This document shows, in pieces, positions 27,391 to 36,264 of a stretch of 64,000 bases of DNA. A program made the position numbers and the translations under genes. The notes below the pieces were generated by a model. The model did no database searches. It saw only the letters and a program-made list of their open reading frames with translations, and had not been told where the DNA came from. Location of the stretch: positions 62,001-126,000 of the forward strand of contig JAQUYC010000001.1 of assembly GCA_028692105.1 (NCBI GenBank). Direction: 5' to 3'. Source of the stretch: Eubacteriales bacterium. Its GTDB lineage: Bacteria; Bacillota; Clostridia; Peptostreptococcales; Anaerovoracaceae. The first letter of the stretch is position 1, and every line of letters begins with the position of its first letter.

Positions 27391-28812
27391 TTAAAAGGGC
27401 AACTTAGGCTCACTGCTCTCATTGAGGTATACTGTTTTACTGCTGCCATGCCAAGCCACGTCATATTCAAATGCATTAAAAACTGCACGAAGGGGGATAT
27501 AGGTTCTGTCATCTTTTATAACAGCCTCCGTATCCATAGCAATCTTTTTGCCGTTTACATAGATCTCTTTCTGCCCTATGATCAGCTTTACAGTTATATT
27601 GTCTTTTATGGCGGTAATTGTTCGATTGTCCTCATCATAGGTTACAGTGGCACCAATTGCCTCCACCGGCTTTCTGAACGGAAGCATCGTCCTGTTATTA
27701 TCATCAATAAACGGGATGCCATAACCATCTTCTTTTAGGAAAGTCAGCTCTTTATTATCTAAGATTATTGTAATATGTTGGTTTAACTCTATATTTGAAA
27801 GGTGTGCCGTTCTGGTTAATTGGTCATCAATCATTGATACAACACTTGTTTCATCCTCTGTGTCCTCGTTCACATCAAAGAGCATGACACCCCCAGCTTT
27901 TCGTAATGCAATCAATGTTTTCTCATGCAGAGTGTTAATGCCGTTATAATATGATTCTAAGGGTTCAGTAGCCGCATAATCTGCATAGGCATATTCCGGA
28001 TTTTGATCAACAAGATGCCTGTACTGCATCCAGCTCGGCCTCGCGTAAAGCGGCATTCCCAGCACTATTTTTTCTGCAGGTATGCCCCTATAAAGCCAAT
28101 AATTTATCGATGTTTCTGCGAACCATAATGGACTGTGATTTTCATTATTCATATCATATGCCATTACACTAATAAAGTCGAATCTTTTCAGACATGCATC
28201 AGTGACCAGTTTAGATGCTTCCGGACCATCTGTTGAGGACCATGCTCCGTTAAGTGCCGCCGTTAATTCCTTTCCTTCTGAATTAAGAGCTGTATCCAGT
28301 TCGAGTATTAACTGTTCATAATCCCTGATCGTATTTGTGTTTGGATACTCCCAGTCCACTTCCACTCCATCAAGATCGTATTCCTTAACCAAAGAACAGA
28401 TATTGTCAATCAATAGTTCTCTTTTTTCTTTAGATGCTGCTACAGTTCCAAATACAGGGTAAAGCGGTTTCCCTTCATATGACCATCCACCGAGCGCTAT
28501 AAATACCTTTGCACCATCTTGATGTGCCTTTTTTGTAAGCTCACGAAGCTGCTCGGGTTTTTCTAAGTCAACCAAGGTCCCATCCTCTTTAGGGATTAAG
28601 AAGGCATAGATTACGTGGGTTAATTTATCCGTTTGAAGTTTTTCTAAAGGTTCATTGAATAAATCTCCCGAGTAATATCCAATGACCTTAAACTCTTTTT
28701 CTTCTATTTCCTTTTCTCCGGTATCCGCTGCAGAACATGTTGCAGCGCCTAAAGTTAAAACTAAAATAAATACTGCTAATTTCAATACTAAGCTTCCAAT
28801 GTTGTTTTTCAT
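27391..28812 (-). CDS. Secreted GH18-family glycosidase with a stalk (copper amine oxidase N-like) domain
   Basis: A 473-residue protein with a signal peptide (VLKLAVFILVLTLGAATCSA). Residues about 40-330 form a GH18 barrel: YDLDGVEVDWEYP keeps the catalytic Glu and preceding Asp, while the first Asp of the usual DxD pair is Glu. Residues about 345-465 are a copper amine oxidase N-terminal-like stalk domain (NRTMLPFRKPVEAIGATVTYD, RTYIPLRAVFNAF). It probably acts on cell-wall or spore glycans, or chitin-like polymers, outside the cell. A similar stalk domain occurs in the next gene. Confidence 0.85.
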   Translation of the reverse strand: MKNNIGSLVLKLAVFILVLTLGAATCSAADTGEKEIEEKEFKVIGYYSGDLFNEPLEKLQTDKLTHVIYAFLIPKEDGTLVDLEKPEQLRELTKKAHQDGAKVFIALGGWSYEGKPLYPVFGTVAASKEKRELLIDNICSLVKEYDLDGVEVDWEYPNTNTIRDYEQLILELDTALNSEGKELTAALNGAWSSTDGPEASKLVTDACLKRFDFISVMAYDMNNENHSPLWFAETSINYWLYRGIPAEKIVLGMPLYARPSWMQYRHLVDQNPEYAYADYAATEPLESYYNGINTLHEKTLIALRKAGGVMLFDVNEDTEDETSVVSMIDDQLTRTAHLSNIELNQHITIILDNKELTFLKEDGYGIPFIDDNNRTMLPFRKPVEAIGATVTYDEDNRTITAIKDNITVKLIIGQKEIYVNGKKIAMDTEAVIKDDRTYIPLRAVFNAFEYDVAWHGSSKTVYLNESSEPKLPF

Positions 28813-28948
28813 TATTCACTTCTCCTGTGGTCTTCTATTGTTTTGACTTGCTATGTAACAAATGGTTGACGAATTGGCAGACTCACGAATGATCGCTGCC
28901 TTTGTACACTCACAAAACAGGATTTCTATCAATATCCCTACTTAAAAT

Positions 28949-29836
28949 TTAATTTTCCGGAAATTCAGGGCTATAATACTCATTGAAGCTTAATTCTACC
29001 TGAACTGCAATTGGATTCTCCAAATTACTGATTTCAGTTGTTATGATATCCCCTATGCTTAACCTTGAGTCTACATTTGCTCTAAGTCCACCTTTGCCGT
29101 CCGGTAAATACCCATAATACTTTATTCCCTTATAATCCGGTAAAAGTGCAACCCCGGGTCTTTCATAGTAATACTGCTTCACATTATTTGTCGGATAATT
29201 TTCTGTTCCATCTGAAACATTTATTGCTGTTATCAGATACAAGATCGAGCTGATTCTTAAATCCGTATTTTGCAGTTCACTGCCATCCGGATAATATTTA
29301 TAGAAGAATTTGTTTTCAGAATATACTGCAAGTCCTGCATCAGGCAAAAAATTTGTGTAAATATTGAAGTCCTTATTCAAAAATTGAAAGGTAAGCGGGA
29401 AATATGTTATATCCCTATATCTAAGAAATGGATATGGTTCTTTCGTATTATCTATCTTTCTATTATTGATTGTGATAGGAGTACTGACGATATGTGCGGT
29501 TACCCGAGATGGATTATTAATTTCTGTACTATATTCTGTAACAGTCGGAATGCTATTGTCATCTCTTAGTGCTACAAACAGACCTTCTTCTTTAGTCCAA
29601 TCACTTTCAAGCCCCAGTAAATTGCAATAGTCATGGGTCATCGGCATATATGTTATATTTTTATAGAACAGCAACGGGTATTGGGCTGTCTTATTATCTA
29701 CAGTAGTACCATTAATCTGGACTCTGAATGTGGGCACGGAAACGCTTACTGCTTTTTCGGCTGCAGCGCTTTCAACTACAGAAACAAATTCAAACATCAA
29801 GATCATCGAAAAACATATAAATATAAACTTTTTCAT
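28949..29836 (-). CDS. Secreted protein with stalk-like domains, function unknown
   Basis: A 295-residue protein with a signal peptide ending near VESAAA. Two similar segments, QINGTTVDNKTAQYPLLFYKNITYMPMT-type (near residue 40, cut here by its centre) and TINNRKIDNTKEPYPFLRY (near residue 121), look like copies of the stalk domain common in clostridial surface proteins. No enzymatic motif is seen. It starts 10 nt after the remnant of a toxin gene and may now use that operon's transcript. AGAGGTG precedes the ATG. Confidence 0.6.
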   Translation of the reverse strand: MKKFIFICFSMILMFEFVSVVESAAAEKAVSVSVPTFRVQINGTTVDNKTAQYPLLFYKNITYMPMTHDYCNLLGLESDWTKEEGLFVALRDDNSIPTVTEYSTEINNPSRVTAHIVSTPITINNRKIDNTKEPYPFLRYRDITYFPLTFQFLNKDFNIYTNFLPDAGLAVYSENKFFYKYYPDGSELQNTDLRISSILYLITAINVSDGTENYPTNNVKQYYYERPGVALLPDYKGIKYYGYLPDGKGGLRANVDSRLSIGDIITTEISNLENPIAVQVELSFNEYYSPEFPEN

Positions 29837-29845
29837 ATGGCACCT

Positions 29846-30010
29846 CTATATTCTATCAAAAGGTCGACGGTAGATCCTTTTCGTGTAGCATTTATCCACT
29901 TCACTAAGGAAATCGCCTGCTGCAACAGGGATCGATAACTGTACCGCAATATATGAAACGATATTGTCTAAATCCTGGTGAGCATATTCTGAAACATATA
30001 ATTTATACAT
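29846..30010 (-). pseudogene. Truncated ParE/RelE-family toxin remnant
   Basis: An ORF of 54 residues starts inside the antitoxin stop (ATGTATAA overlap), exactly where the toxin of a Phd/YefM-ParE pair should start. MYKLYVSEYAHQDLDNIVSY is typical of the ParE N-terminus, and FLSEVDKCY continues the family pattern. The reading then drifts into unrelated residues and stops. The C-terminal half of about 45 residues that holds the toxin active part is missing, and the next gene begins 10 nt later. Confidence 0.75.
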
Positions 30011-30263
30011 TGTATTTATCTCTTATGTTCTTTAAAGAAACACTGCCATCTATTACTTTACCATCATTCAATTGTTCCTCTGCTGCATTAAGCTTATTAT
30101 ATACATCAAGCATGAACATTTTTTCTTCATATAGCTTCATACCCATAATTACCATATCTCCATAACCATTCTTAGTTACGTATATAGGTTCACTTTCTTC
30201 TATACACATTTGAGATATTTCACTTGTATTTTTCAGATCACGTATTGGGATAATTTTGGGCAT
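30003..30263 (-). CDS. Phd/YefM-family antitoxin
   Basis: An 86-residue protein beginning MPKIIPIRDLKNTSEISQMC, the DNA-binding fold of Phd/YefM antitoxins, with IYVTKNGYGDMVIMG following. The C-terminal half would bind the toxin. The ATG at 30263 is preferred, since AGGAG then has 9-nt spacing (another ATG is at 30272). The partner toxin gene downstream is truncated, so this is an orphaned antitoxin that could still act in trans or repress transcription. Confidence 0.8.
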   Translation of the reverse strand: MPKIIPIRDLKNTSEISQMCIEESEPIYVTKNGYGDMVIMGMKLYEEKMFMLDVYNKLNAAEEQLNDGKVIDGSVSLKNIRDKYNV

Positions 30264-30348
30264 AACCATCATCTCCTCTCTGTGGCATTAATATGCTATA
30301 ATTATGTCACGCTGTCAAGGAAAATCATTAAGGATAGTTCTTTTTAAT

Positions 30349-30589
30349 TCATGGTAATTCATTATTATTTATTTTAGAAATGTCCTCGAAAACCGGGGAA
30401 TATACACCTTTTATATTAACGTCGCTTTTAGTATCATTATACAATCCATAACCCCAATGATTATTTGGGAAACTGATATATGAAGGGCATTCCACCTCTT
30501 ATCAGGTATGTTTCAAATGTTTCGGCCTTATTTTTATTGTACCAAAAACAATCTTTACCCTTCTTTCCTTTATGAAATATCCACTTTGA
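30349..30589 (-). pseudogene. Decayed gene fragment with a frameshift
   Basis: In the 376-nt gap between the antitoxin and the BlaR1-like gene, two minus-strand open stretches join across a shift near 30470. The first runs from WIFHKGKKGKDCFWYN to MPFIYQFP; the second from HWGYGLYNDT to ISKINNNELP then stop. Composition is protein-like. The family is not recognised. Confidence 0.4.
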
Positions 30590-30648
30590 CCTTATCTATC
30601 ATTATGTTCCGTGCAATTAAAGAAGATCACTAATTTATAATAGAAGTC

Positions 30649-33102
30649 TTAATCTTTAAGAATAAAATCGGACATTTTTGTTTCTTCCCATTCAACTCCT
30701 TTTGGAGAAACATTAGAATATAGCGTTATTAAATCATTCTTATCAATAACAACTTTTAATTCAAAGTTCATTTCCTTGGGCTGCAAATATTCATCATACA
30801 TTTGCAGATAATTAATATTTCCGCTTTCCTTCGCTTCTTTTATATACTTAACAGTATCAGGATCCCTGTCATAGTTTTTATGCATTATCTTATAGCGAAA
30901 AGCAGCCTCGACATTTCCATTAACTACCTCTTCCTCATAATCTGATATTTGAAAATCCAATAACTCATAGTATGGTGAAAAAACTTTTCTACTTTCTTCT
31001 TCCATATAAGCGCCTATCTTCCCAATGTATTGCTTGCTATCAGTCCCGTTATTTCCCCCATTATTATATCTGTCATAATACTCACGTTCTTTTTGTTCCT
31101 TTAATGTTGGTATGTTTGCTTCCATTTCATCAACAATAGCCTTTAATTCTTTGTTTGAAAGCTTTGACATGTTTTTAGCTTGATCCAACGGATTCAGATT
31201 ACTGTTTTTATTTTCTTCAGGTATCAATTCAGATGGCAAATAGAAATATTTTTCAAGCAATTCCTTTTTCGTAGGATCTTTAATATTATTAAGATACTCT
31301 TCAAGCTCCTTATTTGTAATATCACTATCTTTTCTATTCAAAACGTCTTCATTCACTACGACCCAGACTGATGCCTGTCTTTTTTCCCCATTCTCGTCAA
31401 TCAACGTTGGCTGAATCAATTTGACTTCAACTTCGCCGTCATCCCATGTGAACTTTACTATGAATATTGGGGGTTCAGTATATCGGTCTTCATAAGTACC
31501 CGTAACCTTGGCTCCTACCAGGTTTAGTTGATGCATGGCCGCTGCTGCTGGATTTTCAAGAATTGCGGTCATGTTCCTGACATTTTTATCAGCCTGAGCC
31601 TGATAAGTAGCTGCCAAATGCATAAAATCAGGGAATCCGGGTTCGAATGCCTCTTCAAAGTCTGCCTTGCTCTCAATGCTGTCAAAGTGCTTCATCGTAA
31701 CCTGCGTCGCTTTATATGCATCCTCAATTTTTTTCACTGTAATAGTTTCTTTCGCCACATAAATGGATGGTTCTGATGTCCTGAAATGATAATAGATATG
31801 AATTGTGGAATTATCCTCTATGTCTATCACATAATCTTTATTCCAAGGCCATGGGCTTGACCAACCCATCCAATACTCTCCGTTTTCTGCCACATCGCCA
31901 ATCGTGAAATAAAGTTCTTCATTTTCACACAAGCTATAAATAGTATTCGCATCTCTCTCTGAAAAAGCATCCGCCCACTTAATGGCAAAAGCTTTTAGCT
32001 CTTCCTGATCTTCATTACCTAAGTCCGATATATTATTTGGCGCTGATGTAAAAGTACAGCCAACAGCTAATACTGCAATCAGAAGTACGGCAATCAAGGT
32101 AGCAGCTTTCATTTTCTTATTCTTTGCGATCATGGAAATTCTCTCTTTTATCCCATTTGCACTGCCGTACATGGTGGTAGCCATTTGCAAAACATCGCTC
32201 TTATGATTACTTTGCCTTATTAAGTCCACTAATGTCCTGCCATAAGCCAATCTATCCTCTTTTCCTATTGCCTTTAGCACACCGTAATCACAGGCAAGCT
32301 CGCAATCCCTCTTTGACATAATTGCAGCCACCCATACCAAAGGATTAAACCAATAAATTGCTAATAGCCCGCCCCTGACTATCGCCCAGATCAAATCGTG
32401 ATGTTTGTAATGACATAGCTCGTGAGCAATTGCAAAGCGGAGCTTTTCCTTATCTGCCGCCACCTCAGGAGGCACATATATGGCCACTTCGCTTTTGTAT
32501 CCCATAAGGCAAGGAGAATCCAGACCTTCTGCCACATATACAGGTATTGATTTTACTTTCTTAATATCAGCATCCCGGTTAGTGATCCTTTGATCATCAA
32601 CTGCGAGCACTCCATTGCTATCTACTCTAATGGGCATTAAAAACGTTCTGTTTTCAATAATCTTCTTTCCGAAATTACGATTTACAAGAATGAGCCATAA
32701 TACTAAAGCAAGCGCCCCCAATGCCCAGACAGTCATAATTACAAGCTGCCAGTCTATGGCTGCTGCCGCGGGAATCCCCTCACCGCTCGTCATTACACCT
32801 GTTTTCACGTTATCCATGATCAGTACAGCATTGTCAATTGCACCTGCCGCTGCATTGCCCGCGATGACTTGTTCTACTGATGACGCTCCTCTGATTGTCG
32901 ATTCCGCACTGCTGACTACATTCATAAAGCTTAATGCACTTTCTATCGGGTGAAGATTCAACCAGCTAAATGCTGCCAACCGCAGTGCCACGAGGCTCCA
33001 GAGTCCATACTGCACCATAGGATTGATTTTCCCCTTAAATACAAATCGTATGGTAAGTATAATCAAAATCAAAACAGATGAAGATATAATTGTATCAATC
33101 AT
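30649..33102 (-). CDS. BlaR1/MecR1-like M56 metallopeptidase sensor with an unusual C-terminal region
   Basis: An 817-residue membrane protein. It has N-terminal helices, the zinc site HELCH at residues 227-231 and a final helix (TLIAVLLIAVLAVGC) near residue 340. In BlaR1 a penicillin-binding sensor follows that helix; here there is instead a hydrophilic region of about 470 residues with no SxxK acylation site I could recognise. M56 receptors cleave or trigger cleavage of a BlaI-type repressor, which is encoded just upstream (4-nt overlap). The signal sensed is therefore probably not a beta-lactam. Confidence 0.82.
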   Translation of the reverse strand: MIDTIISSSVLILIILTIRFVFKGKINPMVQYGLWSLVALRLAAFSWLNLHPIESALSFMNVVSSAESTIRGASSVEQVIAGNAAAGAIDNAVLIMDNVKTGVMTSGEGIPAAAAIDWQLVIMTVWALGALALVLWLILVNRNFGKKIIENRTFLMPIRVDSNGVLAVDDQRITNRDADIKKVKSIPVYVAEGLDSPCLMGYKSEVAIYVPPEVAADKEKLRFAIAHELCHYKHHDLIWAIVRGGLLAIYWFNPLVWVAAIMSKRDCELACDYGVLKAIGKEDRLAYGRTLVDLIRQSNHKSDVLQMATTMYGSANGIKERISMIAKNKKMKAATLIAVLLIAVLAVGCTFTSAPNNISDLGNEDQEELKAFAIKWADAFSERDANTIYSLCENEELYFTIGDVAENGEYWMGWSSPWPWNKDYVIDIEDNSTIHIYYHFRTSEPSIYVAKETITVKKIEDAYKATQVTMKHFDSIESKADFEEAFEPGFPDFMHLAATYQAQADKNVRNMTAILENPAAAAMHQLNLVGAKVTGTYEDRYTEPPIFIVKFTWDDGEVEVKLIQPTLIDENGEKRQASVWVVVNEDVLNRKDSDITNKELEEYLNNIKDPTKKELLEKYFYLPSELIPEENKNSNLNPLDQAKNMSKLSNKELKAIVDEMEANIPTLKEQKEREYYDRYNNGGNNGTDSKQYIGKIGAYMEEESRKVFSPYYELLDFQISDYEEEVVNGNVEAAFRYKIMHKNYDRDPDTVKYIKEAKESGNINYLQMYDEYLQPKEMNFELKVVIDKNDLITLYSNVSPKGVEWEETKMSDFILKD

Positions 33103-33479
33103 TTCTCTTCCTCCTCAGCCTTTTTTAATATGGCATATAGCTCGTCGATTTCTTCCTTTGATAAACTATTCTTCTCTACCATAGTGTTAACCATCAGTCC
33201 TAAGCTTCCAGAGTAGACCTTGTCAAGAAAGCTTTCGGTCTCTCCCAGCACTGTTTCGGCACGCTCGACTGCCGGATAGTACTGCTTCGCTCTGATTCCT
33301 TGCTCGTATCTTACCGCCCCCTTCGATTCCATACGCCCAAGCATGGTGATAATGGTGTGCTTGCTCCAAGCAGTGGATTCTTTCAGGCCAGCCGTAAGCT
33401 GAGTAATGGTTTTAGGCGCTTCCTCCCAGAGCGCATTCATGATGCTCCACTCACCGTCAGATAAATTGATTCGTTGCAT
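33099..33479 (-). CDS. BlaI/MecI-family transcriptional repressor
   Basis: A 126-residue winged-helix protein (LSDGEWSIMNALWEEAPKTI, then TAWSKHTIITMLGRMESKGA recognition region) with a C-terminal dimerisation half. These repressors bind TACA/TGTA dyads and are inactivated through the M56 sensor. The gene overlaps the sensor gene by 4 nt. A long dyad sits on its own promoter (33558-33602), so autoregulation is likely. Confidence 0.92.
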   Translation of the reverse strand: MQRINLSDGEWSIMNALWEEAPKTITQLTAGLKESTAWSKHTIITMLGRMESKGAVRYEQGIRAKQYYPAVERAETVLGETESFLDKVYSGSLGLMVNTMVEKNSLSKEEIDELYAILKKAEEEEK

Positions 33480-33506
33480 ATATATAATCCCCCTTTTAGA
33501 GTAGAC

Positions 33507-33552
33507 GATGAAAATCTACAAATTGTTCATTTGTGATTTTTTAGCCTAAATT
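33507..33552. repeat. Intergenic hairpin, module A
   Basis: GATGAAAATCTACAAAT, GTTC, ATTTGTGATTTTTTAGCC then TAAATT. Nearly identical to the copy at 22375. It lies in the leader between the repressor promoter and its start codon. The 9-bp sequence GAGTAGACG occurs on both sides (33499-33507 and 33553-33561). Confidence 0.75.
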
Positions 33553-33557
33553 GAGTA

Positions 33558-33602
33558 GACGTCTGTATACCTAACAATACCATGTTGGTACACAGACGTC
33601 AA
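33558..33602 (-). promoter_or_regulatory. Promoter and dyad operator of the BlaI/BlaR1-type operon
   Basis: On the minus strand TTGACG (33597-33602) and TATTGT (33574-33579) are 17 nt apart. Two 14-bp arms, GACGTCTGTATACC at 33558-33571 and GGTACACAGACGTC at 33587-33600, form an inverted repeat with one mismatch. One arm covers the -35/spacer and the other lies just past the -10. Each contains a TGTA or TACA core as expected for BlaI-type repressors. Confidence 0.75.
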
Positions 33603-33651
33603 CCTGTTTTTCGGATTATATTACTTGTTTGTCATTGGCTTAATGAATTTT

Positions 33652-35562
33652 CTACCATGAGCCGCCTCCGCCTCCGCCCATTCCGCCGCCGGAAAAGCCT
33701 CCGCCACCGGAGAATCCGCCTCCTCCGCTTCCGATACCTCCTGACTGTGCGGGAGGTACGGCGATATTCCGCTGCATTGCGTTGGTATAGTGATGAAAGG
33801 AATTCATAAATATCCATGTGTTGAACATGCTGCCGCCATATCCTGAGGAATACCAGTCAGGCGATTCCACTGCAATCTGCTCGAATTTCTTTGCCCACTT
33901 GTCCGACAAGCCAAAAACATAAGCATAGGGCAGTACATTATAGAAATAATTCGGTGTTTGTTCTACAAGCCTTTCGATACGATCCAATTCTGCTGTTCGT
34001 ATAAATTCCTTGAACCCTAATATCTTGCCAAGCAGCTTGCTGCTTTTTTTCGTTCTCTGCTTCATTCTCATAGTAAAGATAAGGGAAATAGCAGAGGCAA
34101 GAATAACAGCAAGACCGGGCAATATATTCTCCAATGCAATATAACTGAAAAACAGCGAACCCAATGCGGAGATGGCAAGTACAACGATACCGAGTATACT
34201 CAACCCCGCAATTTTTGCCTTGGACAGGCTATCTTTTCTGTCATACACCGTTATAAATGTGACAAAACCGATTATCGCGAACAGTATGATTGGGATAATC
34301 ATGATGCCCCACATTTCATCAGACTTATTCAAAAATATACCAAAAATTGATAAAGCTAATATCGGAAGCATCATCAGCAATGTGCCGAATAATCTGGCAC
34401 CGATTGAACTTTGTGTAAATATGCGATTTTCCTTAATCATAGTAAAGTGTGCCTTTAGCTGCCCTTTTGTAGCTTCAAATGTTCCATAAAAATCTTCTTT
34501 CAGATCTTTTAGCTCGACTTGCTCACGATTGTCAAACAAACCATTGAACATTGTGTGTTCATAAGTTTTAGCTGAATCCGGCAGATCCTTCTTCTTGATA
34601 AGAGTGAATTGTTCCTCTTCATCCTCGCTGATGGTCAGATAACCCCCGTTTGCCCAGTATATTATCAAGGAGACAATGTCCTTGCTGTCAACAGCACCGT
34701 CGATTATATATCCCAACTCCGCCGAGTTGATACCCTCAGGCGCATAAAATTCCACCGTACGAACTACCTTCGGATCTCTGCCGAAAAAGATCCAAAGCGC
34801 AATACTGAGCAGCGGAGCAGCTATAATAATGAACATCATGAGCCATTGCATCCAGGCTGTCGTCATTTCATCGGTAAAGTAACCTTCCGGCAGAATGATA
34901 TTCAGAGTTACTCCTTCTCCGGTGTTTAATACTCTTGTGGTTTTCGCAGTCATAGCTGTACCGGCTGCAGACCATTCTACCGCCTCCATATCTGCAAACC
35001 CATATTCTCCGGCGATAAATTCCGCCATATCAGAATTAAATTGCTTTGGCATGTGCACAGTCATTGATGCTGCTTCTATCGGAGTTGACCAACCTTGAGG
35101 TATGATGTTCCAATACAGACTGTCAAATGCTTCATTTTCATCATCATATAAGGTGCAGCGATAGGTAATGCGATATTCCTGAGGTCCCTCGACATAGATA
35201 TCCTTGCTGCCGATCTGAATGACCAAATTTCCATTTTCATTAAACGTATCATATTTGTACCCGTCTACGTGAACATCGGAAATCTTCAAACGATATTTTT
35301 CAAGAACTGTCTTTCCGTCGACCTGCCTTGTGGTTGTTCCCTTATAGGGAATATATCTATAGATTCCGTGACGTGCTTCTGTAAATTCAACATTGATAAC
35401 TTCATTTATCTCGAAAGAATTATTCTCATATAACTCCATCTGCACGTCAAAGCTCTTGGTGACGTACGATTCTGCGCTCGCAAAGGATAGATTCAATCCG
35501 AACAAGATCATCACACTAAAGATGATGACAATTATTTTTATCCATTTAATTTTTTTACCCAT
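33652..35562 (-). CDS. DUF2207 membrane protein with a glycine-rich tail
   Basis: A 636-residue protein with a signal-like first helix, an extracytoplasmic N-terminal domain (VQMELYENNSFEINEVINVEF) that defines DUF2207, three or four membrane helices in the middle (WLMMFIIIAAPLLSIALWIFF and others), and a C-terminus ending in a Gly-rich GGGGFSGGGMGG-type run. This tail is common in the family and may help surface or protein contact. Function unknown. The ATG at 35562 follows GAGG. It comes after lemA, a pairing frequent in bacteria. Confidence 0.8.
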   Translation of the reverse strand: MGKKIKWIKIIVIIFSVMILFGLNLSFASAESYVTKSFDVQMELYENNSFEINEVINVEFTEARHGIYRYIPYKGTTTRQVDGKTVLEKYRLKISDVHVDGYKYDTFNENGNLVIQIGSKDIYVEGPQEYRITYRCTLYDDENEAFDSLYWNIIPQGWSTPIEAASMTVHMPKQFNSDMAEFIAGEYGFADMEAVEWSAAGTAMTAKTTRVLNTGEGVTLNIILPEGYFTDEMTTAWMQWLMMFIIIAAPLLSIALWIFFGRDPKVVRTVEFYAPEGINSAELGYIIDGAVDSKDIVSLIIYWANGGYLTISEDEEEQFTLIKKKDLPDSAKTYEHTMFNGLFDNREQVELKDLKEDFYGTFEATKGQLKAHFTMIKENRIFTQSSIGARLFGTLLMMLPILALSIFGIFLNKSDEMWGIMIIPIILFAIIGFVTFITVYDRKDSLSKAKIAGLSILGIVVLAISALGSLFFSYIALENILPGLAVILASAISLIFTMRMKQRTKKSSKLLGKILGFKEFIRTAELDRIERLVEQTPNYFYNVLPYAYVFGLSDKWAKKFEQIAVESPDWYSSGYGGSMFNTWIFMNSFHHYTNAMQRNIAVPPAQSGGIGSGGGGFSGGGGFSGGGMGGGGGGSW

Positions 35563-35608
35563 GCTTTTTCCTCGCCGGGATCTATTAATAAATCCCAAAT
35601 CCATTAAT

Positions 35609-35645
35609 AAAAATTCCCATCAATCTCCGACTGACAGGAATTTTT
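35609..35645 (-). terminator. Hairpin terminator between lemA and the DUF2207 gene
   Basis: AAAAATTCC / GGAATTTTT arms with an inner TCAGTC/GATTGA stem, followed by TTATT, 3 nt after the lemA stop. It would make DUF2207 expression lower than lemA within the same unit. Confidence 0.75.
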
Positions 35646-35648
35646 CCG

Positions 35649-36215
35649 TTAAAATTGAACCTTGACCGCTTCACGTTCAGTACTATCATTCACCTCAAAC
35701 ATGGTTTTGCGCGTAAATTTAAATATTCCTGCAATGATGTTGCTTGGGAAGGATTCAGTTTTTGTATTGAATTCCTTCACTATAGCATTATAGTATTTTC
35801 TCGAATTAGCGATTTCATCCTCTATTCTTTGAAGCTGTGACTGCAAATCAAGGAAATTCTGATTCGCTTTTAAATCAGGATATGCCTCTGCAATTGCAAA
35901 TAAGCTTCGCAGTGTGCTCTGCAGCATATTCTCACCTTGTATCTTACCCTCGATAGTCTTTGCATCCGCAGCCATATTTCTGGCTTTTACAACGTTCTCC
36001 AGCGTAACCTTTTCATGTGAAGCATATCCCTTTACAGTTTCAACCAAATTCGGGATCAGATCATATCTTTTTTTCAAATAGACATCCATTGTGGCAAAAG
36101 CCTCTTCTACCATATTGCGCAAACGGATAAAGCCGTTATATGCGGAAATCACCCATATAGCAGCAATGGCAATTATCGCTAAAATGATTATGATTACAAT
36201 TGTTTCGGTACCCAT
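35649..36215 (-). CDS. lemA: LemA family protein
   Basis: A protein of about 188 residues with one N-terminal membrane helix (TIVIIIILAIIAIAAIWVIS) and the LemA helical domain (YNGFIRLRNMVEEAFA, then LKKRYDLIPNLVETVKGYASHE). LemA proteins face outward and their role is unknown. The ATG at 36215 has GGAGG with 8-nt spacing, better than 36251. It precedes the DUF2207 gene. Confidence 0.92.
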   Translation of the reverse strand: MGTETIVIIIILAIIAIAAIWVISAYNGFIRLRNMVEEAFATMDVYLKKRYDLIPNLVETVKGYASHEKVTLENVVKARNMAADAKTIEGKIQGENMLQSTLRSLFAIAEAYPDLKANQNFLDLQSQLQRIEDEIANSRKYYNAIVKEFNTKTESFPSNIIAGIFKFTRKTMFEVNDSTEREAVKVQF

Positions 36216-36264
36216 ACCCATATCCTCCCATTTGTATTTACTAAAATTCACTTTACTTTTAATA

